A stretch of 64,000 bases of DNA from Psychroserpens mesophilus (GCF_000826645.1 NZ_JXJP01000003.1:1-64000); one strand, 5' to 3'. Shown: positions 35,555 to 45,930, numbered from the stretch's first letter. The notes: generated by a model from the letters alone, not told the origin. Numbers and translations are program-made.

Positions 35555-36340
35555 ATGAACCAACCTTTAGCATATGTACATCCTGGAGCAAAAATCGCCA
35601 AGAATGTAGTCATCGAACCTTTTACAACAATTTACAGTAATGTGACAATTGGAGAAGGTACTTGGATTGGGAGTAACGTAACCATAATGGAAGGTGCTCG
35701 TATTGGTAAAAATTGTAATATCTTTCCTGGATCAGTGATTTCTGCTGTACCTCAGGATTTAAAATACAATGATGAAGATACATTAACTATTATTGGTGAT
35801 AATGTTACCATAAGAGAATGTGTAACAATCAACAGAGGGACAACCGACAGGATGAAAACAGTTATAGGTAATAATTGTCTAATTATGGCATATTGCCATG
35901 TCGCTCATGATTGTATCGTTGGAAACAATTGTATTTTTTCAAATAACAGCACATTAGCTGGTCATATTAATGTTGGAGATTTTGTTGTTTTAGCTGGTAT
36001 GACAGCTGTACATCAGTTTTGCTCTATAGGAAATCATGCTTTCGTTACAGGAGGTTCCCTAGTGAGAAAAGATGTGCCACCTTTTGTAAAAGCTGGTCGT
36101 GAACCGTTATCTTATGTAGGTATCAATTCGGTTGGTTTACGTCGACGTGGATTTTCTACAGAAAAGATTAGAGAAATCCAAGATATTTACAGGATGCTCT
36201 ATCAAAAAAATTATAATAATACACAAGCTTCCGATTTAATTGAAGCCGAAATGGAAGCCACTCCTGAACGTGATGAAATTCTTCAGTTTATAAAGAATTC
36301 TCATCGAGGAATCATGAAAGGTTATTTTAAATCAAATTAA
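35555..36340 (+). CDS. lpxA: UDP-GlcNAc acyltransferase LpxA
   Basis: A 261-residue hexapeptide-repeat protein of standard LpxA length. The catalytic His is H118 in MAYCHVAHDC, and NSVGLRRRGFS marks the start of the C-terminal helical domain. LpxA transfers a 3-hydroxyacyl chain from ACP to UDP-GlcNAc O-3, the first lipid A step. It starts 1 bp after the lpxC-fabZ stop, so it is clearly in the operon. Product chain length cannot be read with confidence. Confidence 0.96.
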   Translation: MNQPLAYVHPGAKIAKNVVIEPFTTIYSNVTIGEGTWIGSNVTIMEGARIGKNCNIFPGSVISAVPQDLKYNDEDTLTIIGDNVTIRECVTINRGTTDRMKTVIGNNCLIMAYCHVAHDCIVGNNCIFSNNSTLAGHINVGDFVVLAGMTAVHQFCSIGNHAFVTGGSLVRKDVPPFVKAGREPLSYVGINSVGLRRRGFSTEKIREIQDIYRMLYQKNYNNTQASDLIEAEMEATPERDEILQFIKNSHRGIMKGYFKSN

Positions 36341-36463
36341 AGCAAAGGTTTAAATAGATTTAATAAATAATTGATTACTAACAATATAAAATAAGAGCTG
36401 TTTTCTTTCGATTTTTAGAACAACTCACATTACTTAACGAATAAACAACTTAACACTAATAAA

Positions 36464-37030
36464 ATGGCAAGTACTTCAGATATAAGAAACGGATTGTGTA
36501 TCAAATACAACAACGATATTTACAAAATTATAGAGTTTCTTCATGTAAAACCAGGTAAAGGACCAGCATTTGTAAGAACTAAAATGAAAAGTGTTACTAC
36601 TGGTAAAGTTTTAGATAATACGTTTTCTGCAGGTCATAAAATTGATGACGTTCGAGTTGAAACTCATAAATTTCAATTCTTATACAACGATGGTGAGTTT
36701 TATCATTTTATGAACGAAGCAGATTACACGCAAATTAGACTCTTAGAAGCTGCTATTGATAGAACTGATTTGCTGAAAGAAGGTGAAGTAGTTACAATTC
36801 TTATTAATACTGAAGATAACATGCCTCTTTCAGTTGATATGCCAGCGACAGTAATTTTAGAAGTTACAGCAACTGAACCTGGAGTTAAAGGGAATACCGC
36901 AACAAATGCAACTAAACCTGCTACTGTAGAAACTGGAGCAGAAGTTAATGTGCCTTTATTTATTAATGAAGGTGATAAAATAAAAATTGAAACAGAAAAA
37001 GGAACGTATAAAGAACGTATCAAGGACTAA
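36464..37030 (+). CDS. efp: Elongation factor P
   Basis: A 188-residue three-domain EF-P. The tip loop is KPGKGPAF with K32 at the position modified in other species (K34 in E. coli). The OB-fold domains end with VNVPLFINEGDKIKIETE. EF-P relieves ribosome stalling at polyproline stretches. It is 123 bp after lpxA and overlaps the next lpxD-like gene by 1 bp (TAATG), so translation factor and lipid A-type genes share an operon here, a layout I recall from other Bacteroidota. Confidence 0.96.
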   Translation: MASTSDIRNGLCIKYNNDIYKIIEFLHVKPGKGPAFVRTKMKSVTTGKVLDNTFSAGHKIDDVRVETHKFQFLYNDGEFYHFMNEADYTQIRLLEAAIDRTDLLKEGEVVTILINTEDNMPLSVDMPATVILEVTATEPGVKGNTATNATKPATVETGAEVNVPLFINEGDKIKIETEKGTYKERIKD

Positions 37031-37968
37031 TGAAGTTTCCTAAACCGTATACACTTAAAGAGATTGCAACAATTATTTCTACAGAATTTGTAGGAACTGA
37101 CGATTTTCCTGTACTAGGAATGAATGAAATTCATGTGGTTGAATCTGGAGATATTGTTTTCGTTGATCATCCAAAATACTACAATAAAGCATTAGAGTCA
37201 GCAGCTACAGTTGTTCTTATAAATAAACAAGTTGAGTGTCCAGAGGGTAAAGCCCTTTTAATTAGTGATGATCCTTTCAGAGATTTTAACAAGCTCACAC
37301 AATATTTTAGACCATTTCAGTCCTCTCAAAACTCAATTTCTCCTTCAGCAAAAATTGGTGAGCATACAGTTATTCAACCGAATACGTTTGTTGGTAACAA
37401 CGTGATAATTGGTGATAATTGTATCATTCATTCTAATGTAAGTATTTATGATAATACCGTTATTGGTAATAATGTCACCATTCATTCTGGTACTGTTTTA
37501 GGTGCTAACGGATTTTACTACAAGAAACGTCCGGAAGGTTATGATCAATTACTTTCTGGCGGACGAGTTGTTATTGGTAATCATGTCGATATTGGTGCTT
37601 GTTGTACAATTGATAAAGGTGTTACTGGTGACACAACCATTGGAGATGGAACAAAATTAGATAATCAGATTCAAGTTGGTCACGATACGATTATTGGAAA
37701 AAAATGTCTAATCGCTTCTCAAACTGGAATTGCTGGTTGCGTCGTTATTGAAGATGAAGTGACAATTTGGGGACAAGTAGGCACAGCTAGTGGAATCACT
37801 ATAGGTGCAAAAGCTGTTGTACAAGCACAAGCAGGTGTTACTAAATCCATAGAAGGCGGAAAGGTATATTGGGGAACACCTATACAAGAAGCACGTTTGG
37901 AATTAAAACGCTTAGCTTCGATTAAACAAATTCCTAGAATTTTAGAAGAACTAAAAAAATTAAAATGA
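37030..37968 (+). CDS. LpxD-like hexapeptide acyltransferase (second copy)
   Basis: A 312-residue LpxD homologue. Its N-terminal domain (IVFVDHPKYYNKAL) and left-handed beta-helix resemble LpxD, and H218 in DNQIQVGHDTIIG is in the catalytic position. It is about 30 residues shorter than the canonical copy at 33132, and LGANGFYYKKRPEG replaces the usual GFGF loop. A role as an alternative N-acyltransferase in lipid A, or acylation of another UDP sugar, is possible. Bacteroidota commonly carry both copies. It overlaps efp by 1 bp and the next gene by 4 bp. Confidence 0.85.
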   Translation: MKFPKPYTLKEIATIISTEFVGTDDFPVLGMNEIHVVESGDIVFVDHPKYYNKALESAATVVLINKQVECPEGKALLISDDPFRDFNKLTQYFRPFQSSQNSISPSAKIGEHTVIQPNTFVGNNVIIGDNCIIHSNVSIYDNTVIGNNVTIHSGTVLGANGFYYKKRPEGYDQLLSGGRVVIGNHVDIGACCTIDKGVTGDTTIGDGTKLDNQIQVGHDTIIGKKCLIASQTGIAGCVVIEDEVTIWGQVGTASGITIGAKAVVQAQAGVTKSIEGGKVYWGTPIQEARLELKRLASIKQIPRILEELKKLK

Positions 37969-38369
37969 GTTCAAAAGATATTGTTAGAAAATTTTATCAA
38001 TCCGATTTAGCCATAGATGAGTCTATAATGGATTTCTTTCACAACGATTGTGAGTTAAATTGGAATAGTAGTAAAGGATTCTCTAAACTAGATTATAAAG
38101 GGGTTGAGCATATGCTTTCTGGTGTTCAAAAATCATATCTCTCATTTAAATTTAGAGTAAGCCATCTGTTAGAAGACAATAATGTTGTAACGTCTAGATA
38201 CACGATTTACGCTACAACCATTGAACGACCTGAAAAAGAAGATGCTATTGCCCATTTTATATCAATTTGGGAAGTTAAAGATGATAAACTCTTCAGAGGA
38301 TTTGAGATAAGTCAATTGGCTGACGCTAGTTCTGAAAGCTTAAACTCTTACGCAGAAATAAAAGTTTAA
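37965..38369 (+). CDS. NTF2/SnoaL-fold small protein
   Basis: A 134-residue protein with the NTF2-like alpha+beta pattern: an N-terminal helix VRKFYQSDLAIDESIMDFF, WNSSKGFSKLDYKGVEHML, then strands FKFRVSHLLEDNNVVTSRY and HFISIWEVKDDKLFRGFE. The fold serves many enzymes and binding proteins, so function is unknown. It overlaps the preceding gene by 4 bp (ATGA) and is followed by sucD after 83 bp that contain a promoter-like box, so it is likely the last gene of the lpx-efp operon. Confidence 0.75.
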   Translation: MSSKDIVRKFYQSDLAIDESIMDFFHNDCELNWNSSKGFSKLDYKGVEHMLSGVQKSYLSFKFRVSHLLEDNNVVTSRYTIYATTIERPEKEDAIAHFISIWEVKDDKLFRGFEISQLADASSESLNSYAEIKV

Positions 38370-38398
38370 AAAGGTTTATTAATCAGTATCAAAAAACT

Positions 38399-38406
38399 TA
38401 TTTTTG
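38399..38406 (+). promoter_or_regulatory. Candidate -7 box of sucD
   Basis: TATTTTTG (TAnnTTTG) lies 46 bp before the sucD ATG. It is the same octamer as that before lpxD. No clear -33 element. Confidence 0.4.
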
Positions 38407-38452
38407 CACAACGAATTACTAATTAAAAATTCAATAAAAAAATCAAACACAA

Positions 38453-39325
38453 ATGAGCGTTTTAGTTAACAAAGATTCAAAAATAATAGTTCAAGGATTT
38501 ACAGGTAGTGAAGGTACATTTCACGCTGGTCAAATGATTGATTATGGAACCAATGTTGTTGGTGGTGTTACTCCGGGAAAAGGAGGTCAAATGCACTTAG
38601 ATAAGCCTGTTTTTAATACAGTTCAAGAAGCTGTAGATAAAGTTGGAGCAGATACGACTATTATTTTTGTTCCACCTGCATTTGCTGCAGATGCCATAAT
38701 GGAAGCAGCTGAAGCTGGTATTAAAGTGATTATTACTATTACAGAAGGCATTCCTGTTGCAGATATGATTAAAGCCTCAAATTATATTAAAGGAAAAGAT
38801 TGTCGCTTAATTGGTCCTAATTGCCCTGGTGTAATTACACCCGGAGAAGCAAAAGTTGGGATCATGCCTGGTTTCGTATTCAAAAAAGGGAAAGTAGGTA
38901 TTGTTTCTAAATCTGGAACTTTAACTTACGAAGCTGCTGATCAGGTTGTGAAACAAGGCTTAGGAATTACAACTGCTATCGGTATTGGTGGCGATCCAAT
39001 TATTGGAACTACAACTAAAGAAGCTGTTGAGTTGTTAATTAATGATCCAGAAACTGAATGTGTGGTTATGATAGGTGAAATTGGTGGTCAATTGGAAGCT
39101 GACGCAGCTAAATGGTATCAAAATAGTGGTAGTAAGAAACCCGTAGTCGGATTTATAGCAGGTGAAACTGCTCCTGCTGGACGCACAATGGGTCACGCAG
39201 GTGCCATTGTTGGCGGAAGTGATGATACTGCTCAAGCTAAAAAAGCGATTATGAGAGAGTGTGGTATTCACGTTGTGGATTCTCCTGCTGAAATCGGTAA
39301 AAAGGTAGCAGAAGTTATTAGTTAA
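38453..39325 (+). CDS. sucD: Succinyl-CoA ligase alpha subunit
   Basis: A 290-residue SucD with the CoA-binding Rossmann start ([15 protein letters not shown]), [10 protein letters not shown], and the phosphohistidine loop [13 protein letters not shown] with H248. It catalyses the substrate-level phosphorylation step of the citric acid cycle together with SucC, which is not in this window. A strong terminator follows at 39366-39400. Confidence 0.97.
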   Translation: MSVLVNKDSKIIVQGFTGSEGTFHAGQMIDYGTNVVGGVTPGKGGQMHLDKPVFNTVQEAVDKVGADTTIIFVPPAFAADAIMEAAEAGIKVIITITEGIPVADMIKASNYIKGKDCRLIGPNCPGVITPGEAKVGIMPGFVFKKGKVGIVSKSGTLTYEAADQVVKQGLGITTAIGIGGDPIIGTTTKEAVELLINDPETECVVMIGEIGGQLEADAAKWYQNSGSKKPVVGFIAGETAPAGRTMGHAGAIVGGSDDTAQAKKAIMRECGIHVVDSPAEIGKKVAEVIS

Positions 39326-39365
39326 TCCTCTGTTAAAATATATATAAAAACATCACGTTATCATT

Positions 39366-39400
39366 CCGTTAGCTCTATTTTAGCTAACGGATTTTTTTTT
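39366..39400 (+). terminator. Intrinsic terminator of sucD
   Basis: CCGTTAGCT and AGCTAACGG form a perfect 9-bp stem with a 7-nt loop, followed by nine T. It begins 40 bp after the sucD stop. Confidence 0.95.
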
Positions 39401-39428
39401 ACATACTAATCAATATTATTACACAAAC

Positions 39429-42401
39429 ATGAAGTACATTAAATTATTTGCTTTGGTTGCATTTGTAGCTTTTGCTTACAGTTGTAAAACCGAAAACAGC
39501 AACAAAGATTTGGCATACACCGTCGAGTCTCAAAAAGATGCTAGTGGTTTTTCTTATGAAACAGTTGCTAACGATCCAACAGGTTTACGATTGTATACTT
39601 TAGACAATGGTCTGAAAGTATATTTAAGCAAAAACATTGAAGAGCCAAAAATTCAAACCTACATTGCTGTAAGAGCAGGATCAAACTACGATCCTAAAGA
39701 ATCTACAGGATTAGCACACTATCTTGAGCATATGGTATTTAAAGGTACTGATGAGATAAGTTCGTTAGATTGGGAAAAAGAAAAAACGTATTTAGATCAA
39801 ATTTCAGATTTATATGAACAACACAGAGCTGAAACTGACCCAGAAAAAAAGAAAGAAATCTACAAGAAAATTGATGAAGTGTCTCTTGAGGCTTCCAATT
39901 ATGCAGTGGCGAATGAATATGATAAAATGATCAGTTCATTAGGTGCAACTGGTACTAACGCTTACACATGGTTTGAACAAACTGTATACACCAATAAAAT
40001 TCCAACCAACGAATTAGACAAGTGGTTAATGGTTGAAGGAGAACGTTTCGGTCAATTGGTGTTGCGTCTTTTTCATACCGAATTAGAAGCAGTTTTCGAA
40101 GAGTTTAATAGAGGTCAGGATAACGACTTTAGAAAGATGTATGCTGCAATGCTTGATGGTTTATTTCCTAATCATCCTTACGGACAACAAACTACCATTG
40201 GTACTGGAGAACATTTAAAAAATCCTTCAATGGTAGATATCCATAATTATTTTGACAAATATTATGTGCCAAATAATATGGCAATGGTTTTAGTTGGAGA
40301 TTTTGATTTTGACGAAACTATTAAAAAGGTGAATGATACCTTCGGAAAATTAGAAAGTAAAGATGTTGTGCATCCAACCTTACCAAAAGAAGAACCAATC
40401 ACCTCTCCAGTAGTTAAAGAAGTATTTGGTCCAACTGCTGAAAATGTATCGATAGCATTCAGAACTGAAGGCGCTGGTACCGAACAAGAAAAATTAATCA
40501 CACTTTGTGATATGATTTTAGCTAACGGAAATGCAGGTTTAATCGACCTAAACCTTAATCAGCAGCAACTTGTGCAAAGAGCAGGCTGTTCTCCAACTAT
40601 TTTAAAAGAATACGGATATCATACTTTTAATGGTACTCCAAAAGACGGACAAACATTAGATGAAGTTAAATTGTTACTGTTAGCTCAAATTGAAAAATTG
40701 AAAAATGGAGAGTTTGATGACTGGATGATTGATGCTGTTGTTAACGATTTAAAACTTAACCAGACGCGTCAATATGAAAATAGTACAGCATTAGCAAATA
40801 TGTATGTTGACGCATTTATTAAGCATGAAGACTGGAATAATCGTGTGAAATTTTTGGAAGATCTAAAATCCATATCAAAGCAAGAATTAGTTGATTTTGC
40901 TAAAGGATTTTACAAAGATAATTATGTCATAACTTATAAAAGACAAGGTGAAGATACGTCGATTGTAAAAGTTCAAAACCCTGGAATTACACCCGTAAAT
41001 GTTAACAGAGATAAAAGTTCAGAATTCCTGACTAATTTCAACAATAAAGAAGCAGAACCACTTCAGCCAAAATATGTAGATTATAAAGAGGCCATTAAAA
41101 CGACTAAAATGGATAATGGTCTTGAGGTGTCTTATATCAAAAATGACTTAAACGATTTATTTGATATGAATATCATTTTCGATATGGGAAGCGACAATGA
41201 TAAAAAATTAGGACTTGCAGCTGGTTACATGGAATATCTTGGAACCGATAAGTATTCAGCTGAAGAACTCAAGAAAGAATTTTATAAATTAGGGATCAAC
41301 TATTATGTTAGTGCTGGTGCTGAAACAACTTATGTTGGTTTAAATGGTTTAAAAGAAAACTTGCCTAAAGGATTAGAATTGTTAGAACATTTATGGAATA
41401 ATGCAGTTCCTGATGAAGAAGCTTATAATAAATACGTACAATCTATAGCTAAAGGTCGTCAAGATAACAAAACTCAAAAAGGAAATATTCTTTACAGTGG
41501 TTTGATGAGTTATGGCCAATACGGAGAAAATTCTCGTTTAAGAAATATTTATCAAATTAGTGAGTTGGAGGCAATGAACCCTCAGGAATTAGTAGATATC
41601 ATTAAAAGTATGAAAGACTATAATCAACGCATTTTTTATTATGGAAAAGATGCTGACGCTGCAGTTGCTGCACTAAACGAGCATCATAAACTTCCTGAGC
41701 AATTAAATTCTTATCCTGAAGCTATGGCATATGTAGAAAAGGAAACTGGTGGAAATGTGTATTTTGTAGATTATGATATGGTGCAATCTGAAATGCTTTT
41801 CTTAGCAAAAGGTGATCCATTTAAAGTCGAAAATATGGCTGCTTCAAGATTGTTCAATACATACTTTGGTAGTGGTTTGTCGTCAATTGTATTCCAAGAA
41901 ATTAGAGAGTCAAAGTCTTTAGCATATTCAGCTTGGTCAAATTATAGTACAGCGAGTAAGAAAGAGGATTCAAATTATGTTATGGCTTATATTGGAACGC
42001 AAGCTAATAAAATGCCACAGGCTGTTGATGCCATGATGGATTTAATGTCTGATATGCCTGAAGCAGAAGAACAATTTAATGCCGCTAAAGAAGCAACACT
42101 TAAGAAATTGGCTGCTCAACGAATCACAAAGTCTAATATTTTCTGGACGTATGAAGGTCTAAAGAAATTGGGTATTGACAATGATAACAGAGAGGAAATG
42201 TACAATGCTATAAAAGATATGACTATTGACGATTTACGCGATTTCTTTAATTCAAATATCAAAGGAGAAAACTATAACGTTATGGTTATTGGAAACAAAA
42301 AAGATATTGATTTTCAAGCGCTTAAAAAATTAGGTAAGGTTCAAGAAATGGATATTGATTACCTCTTCAATTATGAAAAGCCTGAAGAAATAAAAATGTA
42401 A
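39429..42401 (+). CDS. M16-family zinc protease, lipoprotein
   Basis: A 990-residue protein with a lipobox (FAYSC, Cys19), so it is probably anchored in an envelope membrane. The first M16 domain has the inverted zinc motif H97-x-x-E100-H101 in GLAHYLEHMVFKGT and a downstream Glu in ELEAVFEEFNRGQ. The second half (from about residue 555, TTKMDNGLEVSYIKND) is the inactive-type M16C domain with VFQEIRESKSLAYSAWS. Such fused M16 proteins degrade peptides in the periplasm or at the surface. It is monocistronic, with terminators on both sides. Confidence 0.93.
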   Translation: MKYIKLFALVAFVAFAYSCKTENSNKDLAYTVESQKDASGFSYETVANDPTGLRLYTLDNGLKVYLSKNIEEPKIQTYIAVRAGSNYDPKESTGLAHYLEHMVFKGTDEISSLDWEKEKTYLDQISDLYEQHRAETDPEKKKEIYKKIDEVSLEASNYAVANEYDKMISSLGATGTNAYTWFEQTVYTNKIPTNELDKWLMVEGERFGQLVLRLFHTELEAVFEEFNRGQDNDFRKMYAAMLDGLFPNHPYGQQTTIGTGEHLKNPSMVDIHNYFDKYYVPNNMAMVLVGDFDFDETIKKVNDTFGKLESKDVVHPTLPKEEPITSPVVKEVFGPTAENVSIAFRTEGAGTEQEKLITLCDMILANGNAGLIDLNLNQQQLVQRAGCSPTILKEYGYHTFNGTPKDGQTLDEVKLLLLAQIEKLKNGEFDDWMIDAVVNDLKLNQTRQYENSTALANMYVDAFIKHEDWNNRVKFLEDLKSISKQELVDFAKGFYKDNYVITYKRQGEDTSIVKVQNPGITPVNVNRDKSSEFLTNFNNKEAEPLQPKYVDYKEAIKTTKMDNGLEVSYIKNDLNDLFDMNIIFDMGSDNDKKLGLAAGYMEYLGTDKYSAEELKKEFYKLGINYYVSAGAETTYVGLNGLKENLPKGLELLEHLWNNAVPDEEAYNKYVQSIAKGRQDNKTQKGNILYSGLMSYGQYGENSRLRNIYQISELEAMNPQELVDIIKSMKDYNQRIFYYGKDADAAVAALNEHHKLPEQLNSYPEAMAYVEKETGGNVYFVDYDMVQSEMLFLAKGDPFKVENMAASRLFNTYFGSGLSSIVFQEIRESKSLAYSAWSNYSTASKKEDSNYVMAYIGTQANKMPQAVDAMMDLMSDMPEAEEQFNAAKEATLKKLAAQRITKSNIFWTYEGLKKLGIDNDNREEMYNAIKDMTIDDLRDFFNSNIKGENYNVMVIGNKKDIDFQALKKLGKVQEMDIDYLFNYEKPEEIKM

Positions 42402-42420
42402 TTTAAAGACATCTTTAAGT

Positions 42421-42452
42421 AAAAAGCAGCTTCATTTTGAAGCTGCTTTTTT
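42421..42452 (+). terminator. Intrinsic terminator of the M16 protease gene
   Basis: A 14-bp stem (42421-42434 with 42438-42451) centred on AGCAGCTTCA/TGAAGCTGCT, with a 3-nt loop and a T-run. The symmetrical A- and T-runs could allow function in both directions. Confidence 0.95.
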
Positions 42453-42476
42453 GGTTTTAAAACCAAATTACTTTCT

Positions 42477-42484
42477 TATCTTTA
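42477..42484 (+). promoter_or_regulatory. Candidate promoter of the BNR-repeat gene
   Basis: TATCTTTA is a one-mismatch form of TAnnTTTG, 27 bp before the ATG at 42512. A TTTG at 42450-42453, in the terminator tail, lies 23 bp upstream as a possible -33 element. Confidence 0.4.
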
Positions 42485-42511
42485 AAGACTTATTAAAAAC
42501 TAATTTTTAAA

Positions 42512-45500
42512 ATGAAAAAAACAACTTTCCTCTATCTTCTTTGTACATTGTTTTGTTTGCAATCTGTCGTTGCTCAAAAAGAGAAAAAAGAAGATAAACA
42601 ACCTTTAGATGACATAAAAATTAATGGATTAAAATGGCGAAGTATCGGACCATCATTAACCTCAGGCCGAATTTCAGATGTTGCTGTAAATCCTAACAAT
42701 CCATTCGAATACTATGTGGCAGCTTCTGCTGGAGGCGTGTGGAAAACGACAAATTCAGGAGTAACATTCACACCAATTTTTGATAATGAAGGTTCGTATT
42801 CAATTGGATGTATCACTATTGATCCTAATAATCCCAATGTGATTTGGGTTGGCACAGGAGAAAATAATAACCAGCGGTCTGTGTCCTATGGAGATGGTAT
42901 TTATAAATCTATAGATGGTGGTACCACCTGGAAACACATGGGATTAAAAATGTCGGAGCATATTGGTAAAATCATTGTGCATCCCGACGATTCTAATGTT
43001 GTATTTGTTGCTGCAATTGGTCCGTTATGGAGTAAAGGAGGAGATCGTGGTTTATATAAAACAACTAATGGAGGTGAAACTTGGGAAGCTGTTTTAACAG
43101 TTGACGAACATACTGGTGTTAATGATGTGGTTATGGATTTAAATAATCCTGATGTGCTTTATGCGTCTACATTTCAACGCAGACGTCATGTATACACATA
43201 TGTTGGAGGTGGACCAGGTTCTGGTCTTCATAAAAGTACAGATGGTGGTAAAACATGGTCAAAAAGTCAAAATGGTTTGCCTAGTGTTGAATTAGGAAGA
43301 ATTGGCTTATCTATTTCTCCTGCAGATCCAGAAATTATTTATGCTATTGTAGAAGCAGCAGACGGAAAAGGAGGTTTTTTCGCATCTACGAACAGAGGCG
43401 CAAGTTGGGAAAAACGAAGCTCTCATGTTACCAGTGGTAATTACTATCAAGAAATAATTGCAGATCCCGTAGATCCTCATACCATTTATTCTATGGATAC
43501 ATGGATGTCAGTGAGTCATGATGGTGGACGAACATTTGAAGGTGTAGGAGAAGTGTTTAAACATGTCGATAACCATTGTATGTGGATAAATCCTAATAAT
43601 AATAAGCATTGGCTTGTAGGTTGTGATGGTGGTATGTATGAAACCTTTGATGCTGCTGCAACTTGGGATTTTAAAGAAAATATTCCTGTAACCCAATTTT
43701 ATAAAGTGGCTGTCGATAATGATTATCCGTTTTATAACGTCTATGGAGGTACTCAAGATAATTTTAGTATTGGTGGACCTTCGAGGGTGTTGACAAATCA
43801 CGGAATCACAAATTTCGACTGGTTCATTACCAATGGAGGTGATGGTTTCGAATCTCAAATTGATCCTGAAAATCCAAACATCGTTTATGCACAATCGCAA
43901 AACGGATTCTTAGTACGTTTTGATAAATTAAGTGGAGAAATTGTAGGTATTCAGCCAGCAGAACGTGATGGAGAAGATGCATATCGTTTTAACTGGGATT
44001 CACCTTTAGCGGTAAGTAAACACAAATCCGGACGCTTATATTTTGCCGGAAATAAAGTATTTCGTTCTGATGATTATGGAAACAGCTGGAATGTGATTAG
44101 TGATGATTTATCGAAACAAATTAACCGTAATACTTTAAAAGTTTATGATCGTGTCGTGAGTATTGATGCAGTTGCTAAAAACGGATCAACCTCATTGTTT
44201 GGAGCTGTTGTAGCATTGTCTGAATCTCCAATTGATGAAAACTTATTAGCTGTTGGTACAGATGACGGACTGGTTCATATTTCTGAAAATGGAGGAGACT
44301 CTTGGAAGGAAATTTCTAATATTCCTGGAGCGCCAAATCAGTCGTATGTCAATTCAGTGTATTTATCAAAACACGATGTGAATGTAATATATGTGGCTTT
44401 TAATCATCATAAGTATGGCGATTTTAAACCGTATATATTTATGTCTTCAAACAAAGGCGCAACATGGACAAACATTAGCAATAACTTACCAAAAGGAAGT
44501 GTGTATGCAATTGAAGAAGATCATGTGGACAAAAATTTAATTTTCTGTGGAACAGAATATGGTGCTTTCTTCTCTCCGAATCAAGGACAACGTTGGAAAG
44601 AATTATCGGCTGGATTACCAACAATTGCAGTCAGAGATATGACAATTCAAGAACGTGAAAACGATCTGGTTTTGGGAACATTCGGACGAGGTTTTTATGT
44701 GCTTGATGATTATTCAGCATTACGTACTATTGAAAACAGTAAGCCTTCAGAAACAGCAATTTTGTTTCCTATTCGTGAAGCCTTAAGTTGGGAGCGTAGT
44801 TCGCCATTAGGTTTGCCAGGAAAAGCATTCCAAGGTGATAATTTTTATACTTCTGAAAATTTAGGTCCTGAAGCGATGATTACTTACTACTACAATGAAA
44901 CTTACGAATCCTTAAAAGACAAGCGTTCAGAAAAAGAAAAAGAACTGATTAAAAATAGAAAGGACACACCTTACCCTAATTATGATCAATTAAAAGCTGA
45001 ACGTAGCGAGGAAGACCCACAATTGGTTTTTACCATTAAAAATAGTTCTGGTACTGTGGTTAAAAAAGAGTTCCAAACCCCTAAAGAAGGTGTGCAACGT
45101 TTCCATTGGAATTTAAGGTATACTTTGCCAAATCCGATTAATTTAAGTACGTCTTCATTTTACAATCCTTGGGAACCAATAGATGAAGGGACTTTAGTTG
45201 AACCAGGTACATACACTGTACAAATGGATTTGTTTAAGGATGGTTCAATGACCGCATTGGTTGCTCCTAAATCGTTTACAGTAAAAGCACTTAAAAATAC
45301 AGTTATGCCTGCGGAAGACAGAGCAGCTAAAGTAGCTTTTCAGAAAGGAGTTTCACAACTTGAAGCCGATTATGCCGCAACACAAACCATTATGAATGAA
45401 ACGTACAATAAATTGCGTTACATCAAAGCTGCGATTAAACGTTCAGAACAACCTTTTGAAACTTTAACAGCTTCAGTAATGGCTATTGAAGATAAACTTG

Positions 45501-45784
45501 AAAATATAAGTGTTGAATTGTATGGCGATCCTGTAAAAAGTAGTTTGGATGTGAGTCAGCCACAATCACCTGCAAATAGAATTGGAATCATTAGCTATGA
45601 GCAGAAATATTCAACCTCAGCGCCTACTGAAACTCACAAAAATAGTTTTGCAATAGCTAAGCGTGAAATAAGTGCTATTAAGAAAAAAGTTGAAGCTGTT
45701 TATAATGTAGATATTAAACAACTTGAGGACAAACTAATTGCTTCTGGTGCAGGATACACTCCTGGACGTGGTTATAAAGACTAG
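42512..45784 (+). CDS. Secreted sortilin/BNR-repeat beta-propeller protein
   Basis: A 1090-residue exported protein with a signal peptide (FLYLLCTLFCLQSVVAQ). The N-terminal 700 residues form Vps10/BNR-type propeller blades with repeated Asp-box motifs (SIDGGTTWK, TTNGGETWE, STDGGKTWS, SENGGDSWK). The C-terminal 350 residues include a beta-sandwich-like region (FHWNLRYTLPNPI) and a helical end. Proteins of this kind are often annotated as glycosyl hydrolase-like, but no catalytic residues can be named, and no T9SS domain is evident at the C-terminus. Expected periplasmic or extracellular. Monocistronic. Confidence 0.85.
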   Translation: MKKTTFLYLLCTLFCLQSVVAQKEKKEDKQPLDDIKINGLKWRSIGPSLTSGRISDVAVNPNNPFEYYVAASAGGVWKTTNSGVTFTPIFDNEGSYSIGCITIDPNNPNVIWVGTGENNNQRSVSYGDGIYKSIDGGTTWKHMGLKMSEHIGKIIVHPDDSNVVFVAAIGPLWSKGGDRGLYKTTNGGETWEAVLTVDEHTGVNDVVMDLNNPDVLYASTFQRRRHVYTYVGGGPGSGLHKSTDGGKTWSKSQNGLPSVELGRIGLSISPADPEIIYAIVEAADGKGGFFASTNRGASWEKRSSHVTSGNYYQEIIADPVDPHTIYSMDTWMSVSHDGGRTFEGVGEVFKHVDNHCMWINPNNNKHWLVGCDGGMYETFDAAATWDFKENIPVTQFYKVAVDNDYPFYNVYGGTQDNFSIGGPSRVLTNHGITNFDWFITNGGDGFESQIDPENPNIVYAQSQNGFLVRFDKLSGEIVGIQPAERDGEDAYRFNWDSPLAVSKHKSGRLYFAGNKVFRSDDYGNSWNVISDDLSKQINRNTLKVYDRVVSIDAVAKNGSTSLFGAVVALSESPIDENLLAVGTDDGLVHISENGGDSWKEISNIPGAPNQSYVNSVYLSKHDVNVIYVAFNHHKYGDFKPYIFMSSNKGATWTNISNNLPKGSVYAIEEDHVDKNLIFCGTEYGAFFSPNQGQRWKELSAGLPTIAVRDMTIQERENDLVLGTFGRGFYVLDDYSALRTIENSKPSETAILFPIREALSWERSSPLGLPGKAFQGDNFYTSENLGPEAMITYYYNETYESLKDKRSEKEKELIKNRKDTPYPNYDQLKAERSEEDPQLVFTIKNSSGTVVKKEFQTPKEGVQRFHWNLRYTLPNPINLSTSSFYNPWEPIDEGTLVEPGTYTVQMDLFKDGSMTALVAPKSFTVKALKNTVMPAEDRAAKVAFQKGVSQLEADYAATQTIMNETYNKLRYIKAAIKRSEQPFETLTASVMAIEDKLENISVELYGDPVKSSLDVSQPQSPANRIGIISYEQKYSTSAPTETHKNSFAIAKREISAIKKKVEAVYNVDIKQLEDKLIASGAGYTPGRGYKD

Positions 45785-45807
45785 TGTAAAGTTTTTAATT
45801 GATATTA

Positions 45808-45842
45808 AAATCAGCTGCTATTCTTAGTAGCTGATTTTTTTT
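45808..45842 (+). terminator. Intrinsic terminator of the BNR-repeat gene
   Basis: AAATCAGCTGCTA and TAGTAGCTGATTT pair with one G-T wobble around a 4-nt loop, then continue into a T-run. It lies 24 bp after the stop at 45784. Confidence 0.92.
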
Positions 45843-45930
45843 ATCATGAATTGTTAAGGTTTATTTAAAGCACTTGCGTTTGTCGGTTGTGTTTTTTAAA
45901 TTATTATAAATCAATTACATAACAATTACT

